Source: Verrucomicrobiia bacterium (GTDB taxonomy: Bacteria; Verrucomicrobiota; Verrucomicrobiia; Limisphaerales; UBA9464). Taken from it: a stretch of 64,000 nucleotides of DNA. The notes under the pieces were generated by a model. The model was not told where the DNA came from. It searched no databases and saw only the letters and a list, made by a program, of their open reading frames with translations. The position numbers were made by a program, and so were the translations under genes. Shown here one piece after another: positions 8,435-16,441 of the stretch. Location: NCBI GenBank assembly GCA_019634635.1, contig JAHCBB010000015.1:44806-108805 (forward strand), given 5' to 3'. Numbering within the stretch: the stretch's first letter is position 1; each line of letters opens with the position of its first letter.

Positions 8435-8665
8435 ATGAGAACCACCGTGACCCTGGATGACGACGTGTTCGAAGCCGCCCGGGCCCAGGCTCAGGCTTCG
8501 GGCAGGAAACTGGGCGAAGTGCTTTCGCAACTGGCCCGGCGCGGTCTGCGCGCCTCGGCGCAGGGCGCAACCCCCGGCGGCCTGCCCGTGTTCAAGGTCG
8601 GGCCCGACGCCGACATCATTCCCGGCAGCCGCGCCAGGGATTTGCTGGCGGAGGAAGCGACGTGA
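8435..8665 (+). CDS. Ribbon-helix-helix antitoxin (VapB-like)
   Basis: A 76-residue protein. The first 40 residues form a ribbon-helix-helix DNA-binding unit (MRTTVTLDDDVFEAARA, then helices). The C-terminal part, GLPVFKVGPDADIIPGSRA, is the extended segment that typically wraps around a PIN toxin. It overlaps the toxin gene by four bases (GTGA), implying coupled translation. The antitoxin would neutralise the PIN nuclease and repress its own promoter through the TCACTG array just upstream. Confidence 0.85.
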   Translation: MRTTVTLDDDVFEAARAQAQASGRKLGEVLSQLARRGLRASAQGATPGGLPVFKVGPDADIIPGSRARDLLAEEAT

Positions 8666-9084
8666 AACCCGCCCTGCTGGACACGAACGTCCTGCTCGCG
8701 CTGGCCTGGCCCAATCATCAGTATCATGCACAAGCCCACGCTTGGTATGCCGCCCACGCGAGGAAGGGCTGGGCCACGTGCGCCTTCACCCAACTGGGCT
8801 TCATCCGGCTTTCGTCCAATCCCGCTTACACCGCCAACGCGGTTTCACCCCGGGAAGCCGCGACGCTGTTGCGGCAGTGGACGCGCCTGAGAGGTCATCA
8901 TTTCTGGTCCTCGCCCGCCGCGGATGATCCCGTGATCTATGCCCGCGCCCTCGGACATCAACAGGTCAATGACGCCTGGCTGGTCGAGGTGGCCCGCCGC
9001 AATTCCGGGCGGCTCGTAACCTTGGACGCCCGGCTGCCGGTTCACTCCCTGAAGACCGGGATGGTTGACGTGATCGCCATTTGA
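8662..9084 (+). CDS. PIN-domain toxin (VapC-like ribonuclease)
   Basis: A 140-residue PIN-domain ribonuclease. The first acidic residue sits in LLDTNVLLAL, the conserved Thr/Asn follow it, and further acidic residues are in the region HQQVNDAWLVEVA and in VTLDARL. Together these make up the metal-binding site of the VapC family, whose members cleave tRNA or rRNA when freed from antitoxin. The start is GTG 8662, inside the antitoxin stop codon. The length is typical and the frame intact, so the pair is likely functional. It lies between a transposase and a group II intron, as mobile toxin-antitoxin pairs often do. Confidence 0.87.
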   Translation: MKPALLDTNVLLALAWPNHQYHAQAHAWYAAHARKGWATCAFTQLGFIRLSSNPAYTANAVSPREAATLLRQWTRLRGHHFWSSPAADDPVIYARALGHQQVNDAWLVEVARRNSGRLVTLDARLPVHSLKTGMVDVIAI

Positions 9085-9140
9085 TGGCCACCAGGCCTTC
9101 GCCTGCCGCCTGCGACACGTCTGCAGCATCGGCGGATCGG

Positions 9141-9208
9141 GTCGGGTGCCGGGGATTGCGCCCCGGCACCCTCCCACACCACCGGACGTGCGGTTTTCAC
9201 GCATCCGG
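9141..9208 (-). ncRNA. Group II intron domains V and VI
   Basis: Minus strand. Domain V is at 9182-9208, CCGGATGCG-TGAAAACCG-CACGTCCGG, a hairpin matching the most conserved domain of group II introns. It overlaps the last codons of the maturase, whose stop is the TGA inside the loop region. Downstream (9144-9171) is an 11-bp perfect stem GGGTGCCGGGG with a six-base loop, fitting domain VI, although the branch-point adenosine cannot be placed by eye. Confidence 0.7.
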
Positions 9209-10402
9209 CGGTTGAACGCAGGGGCCATGTTGCACGGAGGCCCCAAGATCCGAGGGCATGAGGAATTTCCAGCGGCGCAGGAGCGCGTTGTTCAAGGCGC
9301 GTTGAAGGGCCAGCGAATTGGCCACCCGCCACGCCCCCACCGAAGTGTGGGCCGTCTCCAGGGCGGCTCCCGGAACACCCAACGACCGGAGGTGTCGCTT
9401 GCGGCCCCGCCAGTCATGCCAGCGTTGCCAGAAACAACAGCGGATGTGCCGTCGAATCCACCCTTCAGTTCGGTAGATCGGTCGCCGCTCCGTCACCAGT
9501 CGGTAGTATCCCCACCAACCCTGCACGTACCGCCGCCATTGGTCCCGCAGCTCTGTGCTGCTCAGACTTTGGCCACGTCGCCACAGATGACGAACCTGCT
9601 CCCGGAACTTTTCCAAACTGCGGGGGGCGATCCCGATCCCTCCTTCCGGAGTGATCTGGAACCCGAGGAACTTCCGCTCCCAGGGCCGGCCCGTTCCGCT
9701 CTTGCTTGCGTTCACCTCCAGGCGCAAGTGCCCCTGGATCCACTCCTTCAGACTCTCCAACACCCGCTCCGCCGCCCGCTCGCTGCCCACGTACACGTTG
9801 GCATCGTCCGCGTAGCGGCTGAACTTCAGGCCGCGCCGCTCCAGTTCCCGGTCCAGCGCGTCCAGGTAGATGTTGGCCAGCAGTGGTGACAAAGGGCCGC
9901 CTTGCGGCGTCCCCTCCTCACTGTCCTGCACCACTCCATTGATCATCACTCCCGCCCTCAGATACCGCCCGATGAGCCCCAGCACCCGCTTGTCCCGGAC
10001 CGTTTGTCCGATCCGGTTCATCAGGATGTCGTGGTTCACCCGGTCGAAGAACTGCGTGATGTCCATGTCCACCACCCAGTTCAATCCGCTCTGGACGTAC
10101 CCTTGGGCTGCTCGGACCGCATCGTGCGCACTGCGCCCCGGGCGGAAGCCGTAGCTGGAGGGGTGAAACCCCGGATCGAAGATCGCGCTCAGCTTCTGCA
10201 GGAGCATTTGCTGTATCCAGCGATCCACGACCGTCGGTATCCCCAACAGCCGGACTCCTCCCTGCGGCTTGGGGATCTCCACACGGCGTACTGGACTGGG
10301 CCTGAAGGCCCCCTCCAGCAGCTTGGTCCGGATCGTCCCCCAGTGCTCGCGGATCGTGTTCCTGCGGTCGTCTCTTTGCCTTCGGCCCTTTCGCCCCGAC
10401 AC
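9197..10402 (-). CDS. Group II intron reverse transcriptase/maturase, N-terminally truncated
   Basis: A 401-residue LtrA-like protein. The reverse transcriptase fingers and palm are intact from VRRVEIPKPQGG through SSYGFRPGRSAHDAV, VVDMDITQFFDRVNH, EGTPQGGPLSPLLANIYLD and the catalytic FSRYADDANVYV. The maturase X domain follows (KFLGFQITPEGG to WWGYYRLVTERR). No C-terminal HNH endonuclease is present. The first 17 residues are translated intron leader, joined directly to REHWGTIRTKLLEG; family members have about 50-60 further residues before that point (the PGVDG-type RT0 region). This indicates an internal deletion. It reads as a possibly stable but probably defective protein. Confidence 0.85.
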   Translation of the reverse strand: MSGRKGRRQRDDRRNTIREHWGTIRTKLLEGAFRPSPVRRVEIPKPQGGVRLLGIPTVVDRWIQQMLLQKLSAIFDPGFHPSSYGFRPGRSAHDAVRAAQGYVQSGLNWVVDMDITQFFDRVNHDILMNRIGQTVRDKRVLGLIGRYLRAGVMINGVVQDSEEGTPQGGPLSPLLANIYLDALDRELERRGLKFSRYADDANVYVGSERAAERVLESLKEWIQGHLRLEVNASKSGTGRPWERKFLGFQITPEGGIGIAPRSLEKFREQVRHLWRRGQSLSSTELRDQWRRYVQGWWGYYRLVTERRPIYRTEGWIRRHIRCCFWQRWHDWRGRKRHLRSLGVPGAALETAHTSVGAWRVANSLALQRALNNALLRRWKFLMPSDLGASVQHGPCVQPPDA

Positions 10403-10607
10403 CTCGCGGTGCCGACCTCGCCTACTGCTTCAGTTCGAGTCATCATCGTCTGTCGGGGACCTTTCACCCCGCTAGCTATCTCATCTGCCAAGCACACGAG
10501 GGAATGGGGTCACCCATTGCCTCCCCACTGCTGTTGCCGGTGGTCGGGGACGACGACGAACAGGGAACCGGGCGGTGGGCTTCCATCCGTGACGAGGATC
10601 TGGCATC

Positions 10608-11405
10608 ATGTTGTCCATGAACCGGGGTGATTCCGTGCCGGAGTGGCTTGGCGGCGGACGGGAGTTCCGCACCACGCAATGGGCGCAGGTGCATCAGGCC
10701 GCTGAGCATCCGGCCCCCACCGCCCAGGAAGCCCTCGCCGCGCTCTGCCGCGATTACTGGGCACCCCTGTACGCCTACCTCCGCCGCACCGGGCATCCTC
10801 CCCATGATGCACAGGATCTGGTGCAGGGCTTCTTCGCCGCGCTCATCGCCGGCGGCGACCTGCAGGCGGCAGAGCCAGCGCGCGGCCGGTTCCGTTCCTT
10901 CCTGCTTGGCGCGCTCAAGCATCATCTTCAGGACGAACGGAAGAGGGCCCTCGCCCTCAAGCGGGGGGGGCGGGTGCCGCGTCTGTCGCTGGAGGAACTG
11001 CCGGAGGCGGCCGAGCCGGCGGGGGTCATGCCGGACAGCCAGCGCGAAGCCGCCTATGACCACGACTGGGCCCAGGCCGTTATCGTCCGCGCTCTGGCGG
11101 CAGTCCGGGAAGAGTACACACAGCGTGGCCAAGGGGAGGTCTTCAAGGCGCTCCAGCCCTGTCTCGGCAGTCCCAGGCCACTGCCGCCCTACGCGGAACT
11201 GGCCGGATGGCTGGGCCTGGGAGAAGGCGGCGTGAAAACGGCCGTCCACCGGCTGCGGCGGGCGTTTGGAGTACGGCTCCGCGCCGAGGTCGCCGCCACG
11301 TTGGCCAATCCGGCGGAGGTGGACGCGGAGCTCCGCCATTTGATGGTGGCGGCGGGCAAGCCTCCCGGAACGGAGTGCAACCCCGGTCCGGAAACCTCCC
11401 AGTAG
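10608..11405 (+). CDS. ECF-like RNA polymerase sigma factor
   Basis: A 265-residue sigma-70 family protein of the group found beside Ser/Thr kinases in PVC bacteria. Region 2 is at about 42-110 (ALCRDYWAPLYAYLRR, HDAQDLVQGFFAALI, RGRFRSFLLGALKHHL) and region 4 near 195-225 (YAELAGWLGLGEGGVKTAVHR). GGREFRTTQW near the N-terminus is shared with the second sigma factor of this window at 26011-26754. ATG 10608 or ATG 10617 may be used. The kinase gene follows after 11 bases, so the two are almost certainly co-transcribed, and the kinase is likely to control this sigma factor. Confidence 0.88.
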   Translation: MLSMNRGDSVPEWLGGGREFRTTQWAQVHQAAEHPAPTAQEALAALCRDYWAPLYAYLRRTGHPPHDAQDLVQGFFAALIAGGDLQAAEPARGRFRSFLLGALKHHLQDERKRALALKRGGRVPRLSLEELPEAAEPAGVMPDSQREAAYDHDWAQAVIVRALAAVREEYTQRGQGEVFKALQPCLGSPRPLPPYAELAGWLGLGEGGVKTAVHRLRRAFGVRLRAEVAATLANPAEVDAELRHLMVAAGKPPGTECNPGPETSQ

Positions 11406-11416
11406 GGAGTGACATC

Positions 11417-13645
11417 ATGCCCACGCTCGCCATTTGCAACCACTGCCAGGCCGAGCTGTCTTACATCCCGCCCCACGGGTACTGCACACACTGCCTCTTC
11501 GATCTCGGTCTGGCCGCAGCGGACGAACCGGTGGAGGCGGCTCCGGCCGGGGCGGCGGAGCCGGCGCAGGCCGGCCCGCCCCCGGAGGCCGGTCCGCGGT
11601 GGCTGGGCGGCTATGAACTGCTCGGGGAGATCGCCCGCGGCGGCATGGGCGTGGTGTACCGTGCGCGGCAGACCGGCCTCGACCGCCTCGTGGCAGTGAA
11701 GGTGATCCTCGCCGGGGAGTTCGCCGACGCCAATCAGCGGGCGCAGTTTTTCCGGGAGGCACAGGCTGCGGCACGGCTTCAGCACCCGAACATCATCGCC
11801 ATCCATGAAGTCGGTGAGCACGAGGGCCGGCTCTATTTCTCCATGGACTACGCACGGGGCGGCAACCTCACCACCCAGGTCGCCGGCCGGCCGTTCGCCG
11901 CCCGGCGAGCCGCCACCATGGTCCGGACTCTCGCGGAGGCCGTACAGCACGCCCACGCGCAGGGCGTGCTGCACCGCGACCTCAAGCCCTCCAACGTGCT
12001 GCTGGACCGGGACGGCCGGCCACGTCTCGCGGACTTCGGCCTCGCGCGGCAAATCGATGGAACCCTTTCCACGGACGGGGATGGCCGCGTGCTGGGCTCG
12101 CCGAGCTTCCTGCCCCCGGAGCAGGCTGGACTAAAGTTCCGCACCGGCCGCGCCAGCGACGTGTACGGGCTGGGCGCGATCCTCTACTTCCTGCTCACCG
12201 GCCGGCCGCCGTTCCTGGCGGAAACCATCCCCGAGACCCTCGAACTGGTGCGGCACAGCGAACCGCTCCCGCCCCGGCGGCTCAACCCGAGCGTCCCGGC
12301 CGACCTGGCCACCATCTGCCTCAAGTGCCTCGAGAAGCCTCCGCACCGACGCTACCCGGACGCGCAGGCGCTGGCGGATGACCTCGGACGCTTCCTCGAC
12401 GGCGAGCCCGTGCGCGCCAGGTCGGTCGGTGTGGCGGTCCGCGCTTGGCGTTGGGGCCGGCGGCATCCTTACCGGGCCGCCTTGGTCGGCTCCCTCGCGG
12501 CCGGGTTTGCCGTGACGCTGGTCCTCCTTTCCGCGGTCAACCGCGAGCGGGCGCGACTGGCCGCCCTGACGGCGGAGCTGCGCGTGATGCGGCTGGAGGA
12601 CGAGGTGAAGCAGCACCGGCTCCTTTCGTTTCTCCAGGATGACTTTGAGCGGCTGTGGGCGGATCCGGAGAGCGCCAGCATGGTGATCCGCTCCGAGGAG
12701 ATCGCCGCCCTGGCCAACCGGCCGCCGGCCCCGGCCGGCGGGATCCTGCCAGTTCGCTTTTCCTTCGGCCTGATGGTGAAGGAGCAGCCCACCGCCACGG
12801 CCCTGCAGCACGCCCTGCTGCTGGAGACGCTGGAGCAGGGCATGGGTGAGATGCTCGCCCGGCCGGTGCGGCTGGACGTGCGCTTCTACAAGTTCTATCC
12901 CGACCTCGTGGCCGGCGTCTGCACCGGCCAGGTGGACTTCGCTCGGCTGGCCGCGCTGCCGTACCTGCGGGCCCGGCGCGGCACACCGGCCCTGCAGCCG
13001 CTCGTCCGCGGCACGGCGCGCTCGAAGTACGCCGTGATCTTCACCCGGCCGGACACCGGCATCCGCACGCTGGCCGACGTGCGCGACCGGCGCGTGGCCT
13101 TCGGCGAGACGAATTCCACAGCCAGCTTCCACGCGCAGATCCACCTCGCCCGGGCCGGCCTGACCGCCGCCCACCTCGCGGGGTACGACTTCCTCGACAG
13201 CACGCATGAATTTGCCGAGGACGTGCTGGCGCTGGGTCCCGAGGAGGCCGTGCGGCGGCACGGCCCGCTGCACAGCCACGCGCAGGCCATCGCGGGCGTG
13301 CTGGCCGGCGACTACGACGCGGGGGTGTGCATGGAGTGGGCCTTCCGCGCGAACCAGCACCGCGGCCTAGTCGCCGTGGGTGAACGCTTCGAGAGCAGCC
13401 GCACGCTGCTGGTGGGATCCCCCGGACTGCCGCCGGACGTGGCGCGCGCGATCATCCAGGCTCTCTCCGGCTTGAAAGGCGCATGGCTGCAGGCCCTGCC
13501 CGAAAAGGCTGCCGGCTACGAGCCGGTGACCGAGGCCAGCCATTCGACCCTTCAGAACTGGCTGGATCGTATCGAGCAGTCCTACCCGTCCAAGCCCAGC
13601 CCACCCGGTTACTCGGACCGGCTCCGGTCCCGCGAGATGCCATGA
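11417..13645 (+). CDS. Ser/Thr protein kinase fused to PhnD-like binding-protein domain
   Basis: A 742-residue membrane kinase. The order is: zinc ribbon CNHC...CTHC (7-26); kinase 66-330 with glycine loop GEIARGGMGVV, Lys 95 in VAVKV, LHRDLKPSNVLL (Asp 188) and DFGLA (Asp 206); one membrane helix 354-374; a short coil; then about 260 residues (445-710) resembling PhnD/PF12974 phosphonate-binding proteins. Blocks such as QVDFARLAALPYL, SKYAVIFTRPDTGI, RVAFGETNSTASFH and GDYDAGVCMEWAF support this. The binding domain would face the periplasm, the kinase the cytoplasm. ATG 11417 is chosen because the zinc ribbon follows directly. The stop overlaps the next start (ATGA). The kinase looks catalytically complete. 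The fusion is unusual and the ligand is unknown. Confidence 0.88.
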   Translation: MPTLAICNHCQAELSYIPPHGYCTHCLFDLGLAAADEPVEAAPAGAAEPAQAGPPPEAGPRWLGGYELLGEIARGGMGVVYRARQTGLDRLVAVKVILAGEFADANQRAQFFREAQAAARLQHPNIIAIHEVGEHEGRLYFSMDYARGGNLTTQVAGRPFAARRAATMVRTLAEAVQHAHAQGVLHRDLKPSNVLLDRDGRPRLADFGLARQIDGTLSTDGDGRVLGSPSFLPPEQAGLKFRTGRASDVYGLGAILYFLLTGRPPFLAETIPETLELVRHSEPLPPRRLNPSVPADLATICLKCLEKPPHRRYPDAQALADDLGRFLDGEPVRARSVGVAVRAWRWGRRHPYRAALVGSLAAGFAVTLVLLSAVNRERARLAALTAELRVMRLEDEVKQHRLLSFLQDDFERLWADPESASMVIRSEEIAALANRPPAPAGGILPVRFSFGLMVKEQPTATALQHALLLETLEQGMGEMLARPVRLDVRFYKFYPDLVAGVCTGQVDFARLAALPYLRARRGTPALQPLVRGTARSKYAVIFTRPDTGIRTLADVRDRRVAFGETNSTASFHAQIHLARAGLTAAHLAGYDFLDSTHEFAEDVLALGPEEAVRRHGPLHSHAQAIAGVLAGDYDAGVCMEWAFRANQHRGLVAVGERFESSRTLLVGSPGLPPDVARAIIQALSGLKGAWLQALPEKAAGYEPVTEASHSTLQNWLDRIEQSYPSKPSPPGYSDRLRSREMP

Positions 13646-15564
13646 AGCCGCCACTCCACCACATCGCCGGCCTCTTCCTCGCCACCCTGCAAACTCAGCC
13701 CGCTCCCGCCGGCCCGCCCGTGGCGATCACGGAAGTTATGACCGCACCGTCCTCCGCGGCGGGGGAGGATTTCTTCGAGCTGACGAACTACGGCCCCGAC
13801 GCGGTGGACCTGGAGGCGCTGTGGTTCGCGGATGACGCCGGGTTTGGCGCCGCGCATCGGCTTTCCGATCTGGCCAGGCAAGTTGGCGAGGCCCCCGTTC
13901 TGCACCCAGGAGAAACGCTGGTCTTCGTGCGCGCCAGCAGGAACATGCCCGGGGAGGCGGAATTTCGGGCGTGGTGGGGGGACGTACGGCTGGCGGACCG
14001 GCGCGTCATCGCGGCCCCCTGGGGTTTCGGACTCAATGCCATCAAGGACGAGCTGCGCCTCTGGCACGCCACGGCCACCGCGACCAACCAACTGGACCAC
14101 GTCCCGCTCGGCGTCGCTGATCGTGGGACGACCTTTACGAGCCATGCCGCCACCGGCGTCTTTGGTGCGCTGAGCCTCGAAGGCGAGCAGGTCGCCTTCC
14201 GCGCGGCGGCCGGCGGTGACGTCGGCTCCCCGGGCACGGCCGGCGCGGCGGTGCCCCTCCGGGTGGTCCAAGACCCGGCCGACGTGGAAACGGATGCGGG
14301 CGCCACCGCCGTCTTGAGCGTGGCGGCCCACGGCCTGCCCCGGCCGCGGTACCAGTGGCTCTTCGAGGGGGAGGACCTGCCCGGCGCCACGGCGTCCCTG
14401 CTGGTCCTCTCGAACGCCACGCCTGCCGTGGCCGGCACATACACGGTGCGGATCGAGAACGGCCTGGAGAGCCTTGTCACCGCCCCGGCCCGGCTCAGCG
14501 TCAACCAGACGCCGCGCTGCGCCGCCATCGTGCGACCGCCCGCCGACCTCGAGGTCACGCCGGGCCAGACGGCCGTGTTCTGCGTCGAGGTGCGCGGCTA
14601 CCCGCTCCCGGAAATCCTGTGGCGGCACGAGGGCGAAACCATCCCCGACGCGACCAACGCCGTGCTGGAACTGCCGGGCGTCTCGGAGGCCCACGCCGGC
14701 CGCTACACCGTGGAGGTACGCAACCCGCTCTGCTCGACCAACGCCACCGCCTCCCTTTCCGTGCTGCCCCCGCCCCGGTTGGTCGTGACCGAGGCCATGC
14801 TCTGCCAAGCCGCTGGCTTCGCCCCGGTGGCCCGCAAAGATTGGTGGGAGCTGACCAACCGGGACACCCGGCCGGTCAATCTTCGCGGCTGGCGTTTTGA
14901 CGACTATCCAGGCGTGCTGGACGGCGCCTTCGCCATCACCAACGACGTGTGGCTCCAGCCCGGTCAGTCCGCGGTCCTGGTCTCGGACCTCGATGCCGAA
15001 GCCTTCCGCCGCTGGTGGGGCGAGTCGAATCTGCCACCGGACCTGCCGATCATCTCGTACTTCGGAAACGGCTTCAGCAATGACTTCACGGAGCTCATCA
15101 CGCTCTGGAATTCCGCGGCGCGCGAAGACCACGATTTCATCCTGAAGTTCGAGTTGAGAGTTTGCCTGGAATTCCCCAACCCCTGCCCCTGTGGCGTGAG
15201 CCGCTGGTACGATCCGCACGATCCCGATGCTGCATTGAGCTACAACCACAGCGTGGCAGGCGAGCACGGCGCCTTCCGCGCGGCCGCGTCGGACGACGTC
15301 GGTTCGCCCGGCTGGCTGAGCAATGACCATCGCCCGGCCCGGCCGGAGCTCGCCGTCGCCCGCGCCGCGGCCGGCCTCGAACTGACGTGGACCGCGCTGC
15401 CCGGCCGCACCTACGAGGTGCAGCGCAGCGACGCCCTGCCGCCCGCCGCGTGGGCCGTCCGCGCGCGCGTCACGGCCGTCGCGGGCACGGCGGGGTATAC
15501 CGACACGCCGGTCACGGCGGCGGCACAGTGGTACCGCGTCACGCTCCTGCCCGAGACGCCATGA
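13642..15564 (+). CDS. Secreted lamin-tail and Ig-like domain protein
   Basis: A 640-residue exported protein. A short signal peptide (MKPPLHHIAGLFLATL...) is followed by a first lamin-tail domain (ITEVMTAPSSAAGEDFFELTN to about 200), two Ig-like domains with the YQWLFEGEDLPGAT / ILWRHEGETIPDAT pattern and Tyr-x-Val ends (about 215-380), and a second lamin-tail domain (VTEAMLCQAAGF, WWELTNRD, GWRFDD, about 385-565). The end is a small sandwich with TYEVQRSDALPP. Such proteins are surface or matrix components; no enzyme motif is visible. The start overlaps the kinase stop, and the stop overlaps the next start, so translation is coupled along the module. Confidence 0.82.
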   Translation: MKPPLHHIAGLFLATLQTQPAPAGPPVAITEVMTAPSSAAGEDFFELTNYGPDAVDLEALWFADDAGFGAAHRLSDLARQVGEAPVLHPGETLVFVRASRNMPGEAEFRAWWGDVRLADRRVIAAPWGFGLNAIKDELRLWHATATATNQLDHVPLGVADRGTTFTSHAATGVFGALSLEGEQVAFRAAAGGDVGSPGTAGAAVPLRVVQDPADVETDAGATAVLSVAAHGLPRPRYQWLFEGEDLPGATASLLVLSNATPAVAGTYTVRIENGLESLVTAPARLSVNQTPRCAAIVRPPADLEVTPGQTAVFCVEVRGYPLPEILWRHEGETIPDATNAVLELPGVSEAHAGRYTVEVRNPLCSTNATASLSVLPPPRLVVTEAMLCQAAGFAPVARKDWWELTNRDTRPVNLRGWRFDDYPGVLDGAFAITNDVWLQPGQSAVLVSDLDAEAFRRWWGESNLPPDLPIISYFGNGFSNDFTELITLWNSAAREDHDFILKFELRVCLEFPNPCPCGVSRWYDPHDPDAALSYNHSVAGEHGAFRAAASDDVGSPGWLSNDHRPARPELAVARAAAGLELTWTALPGRTYEVQRSDALPPAAWAVRARVTAVAGTAGYTDTPVTAAAQWYRVTLLPETP

Positions 15565-16355
15565 ATTGGCCGCGTCGTCAGCGGCGGCGTGCGATCACAG
15601 CGGCCGGCTTTACGCTGGTCGAACTGCTGGTCGTCATCGCCGTCCTCGGCGTCCTCGCATCGCTGCTGCTGCCGGTGCTGGGCCGGGCGAAAGCTCTGGC
15701 GCGGGAAACGGAGTGCGCCGGCCGCCTCCGGCAGTGGACGGTGGCCCAGACCCTGTACGCCGATGACAACGACGGCCGGATCGCCCGCGAGAGCTTCGAG
15801 CCCAACGGGGTTTCGTTGAACACCTGGGGCGAGGTCACCCATCCCTTCGCGCGCGACGTCTGGTACAACGCGCTGGCCGTGCATATGGGCGTGCCGCGCA
15901 CCGCCGAGTTCGGGCCGTCGTCCGTGCGACCTGGCTTTTACCATCGCGCCCGGATCCATCACTGCCCACAGGCGCCGTTCCCTCGACGGCGACTGGAGGA
16001 TCCGGCGGTGTTCTTCTCCCTAGCCATGAACTCCAAGCTCATCATGTGGCCGCACACGACCGTCCGGATCACGCAAGTCCTGCGTCCCGCAGGCACGGTG
16101 GCATTCCTGGAGAACCGGCTTCCCGACGACGCGCCCGCCGCGCCGGATCAGACGCAGGACCAGCAGCTCGGCCAACCCAGCGCCTACGCCAGCCGCTTCG
16201 CCGCCCGGCATCGCGGCCGGGGCAACCTCGCCTTCCTGGACGGCCACCTCGAGGCCCGCCGCGGCCCGGAGATCATCACCAATGGCATGGCGATGTATCC
16301 CCAGAACGGCCTCGTCTGGACCGTGGACCCGGACACGAATCCCAATACTGAGTGA
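15561..16355 (+). CDS. Pseudopilin-like protein (DUF1559-type, GFTLVELL)
   Basis: A 264-residue protein with a short basic leader, the prepilin peptidase site [15 protein letters not shown] and a hydrophobic N-terminal helix (residues 15-40). The globular part ends in the family signature [14 protein letters not shown]. Members of this very large PVC family are processed like type IV pilins and may build type II-secretion-like fibres; the individual roles are unknown. ATG 15561 overlaps the previous stop (ATGA). It lies inside the sigma/kinase module and is one of three such genes in the window. Confidence 0.85.
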   Translation: MNWPRRQRRRAITAAGFTLVELLVVIAVLGVLASLLLPVLGRAKALARETECAGRLRQWTVAQTLYADDNDGRIARESFEPNGVSLNTWGEVTHPFARDVWYNALAVHMGVPRTAEFGPSSVRPGFYHRARIHHCPQAPFPRRRLEDPAVFFSLAMNSKLIMWPHTTVRITQVLRPAGTVAFLENRLPDDAPAAPDQTQDQQLGQPSAYASRFAARHRGRGNLAFLDGHLEARRGPEIITNGMAMYPQNGLVWTVDPDTNPNTE

Positions 16356-16441
16356 GCGGCGGCCGACGCCGGGGTCCCGGGACTGCTCCTGAAACCCGGC
16401 CGCGGCATTGTCCCTGTAGGGAGGTGAGGACATCGCCGCCC

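Larger units (their letters stand above)
9130..10500 (-). mobile_element. Degenerate group II intron
   Basis: A minus-strand intron remnant. The 5' part is only about 95 bases of structured leader. It includes the family-typical GGGGTGAAAGGTCCCC and GACTCGAACTGAAGCAGTAG blocks, which normally sit just before the maturase. Then comes the reverse transcriptase ORF, then domains V and VI. Most of domain I to III is missing, because the next gene starts at 10608. The N-terminal 50-60 residues of the reverse transcriptase are also missing. GTGTGC at about 10495 could be the 5' boundary. The element is probably unable to splice or move on its own. Confidence 0.65.

Noticed and set aside
9144..9171. 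Rho-independent terminator after the toxin gene
   Set aside because: The perfect 11-bp hairpin sits exactly where domain VI of the intron is expected and has no T tract.
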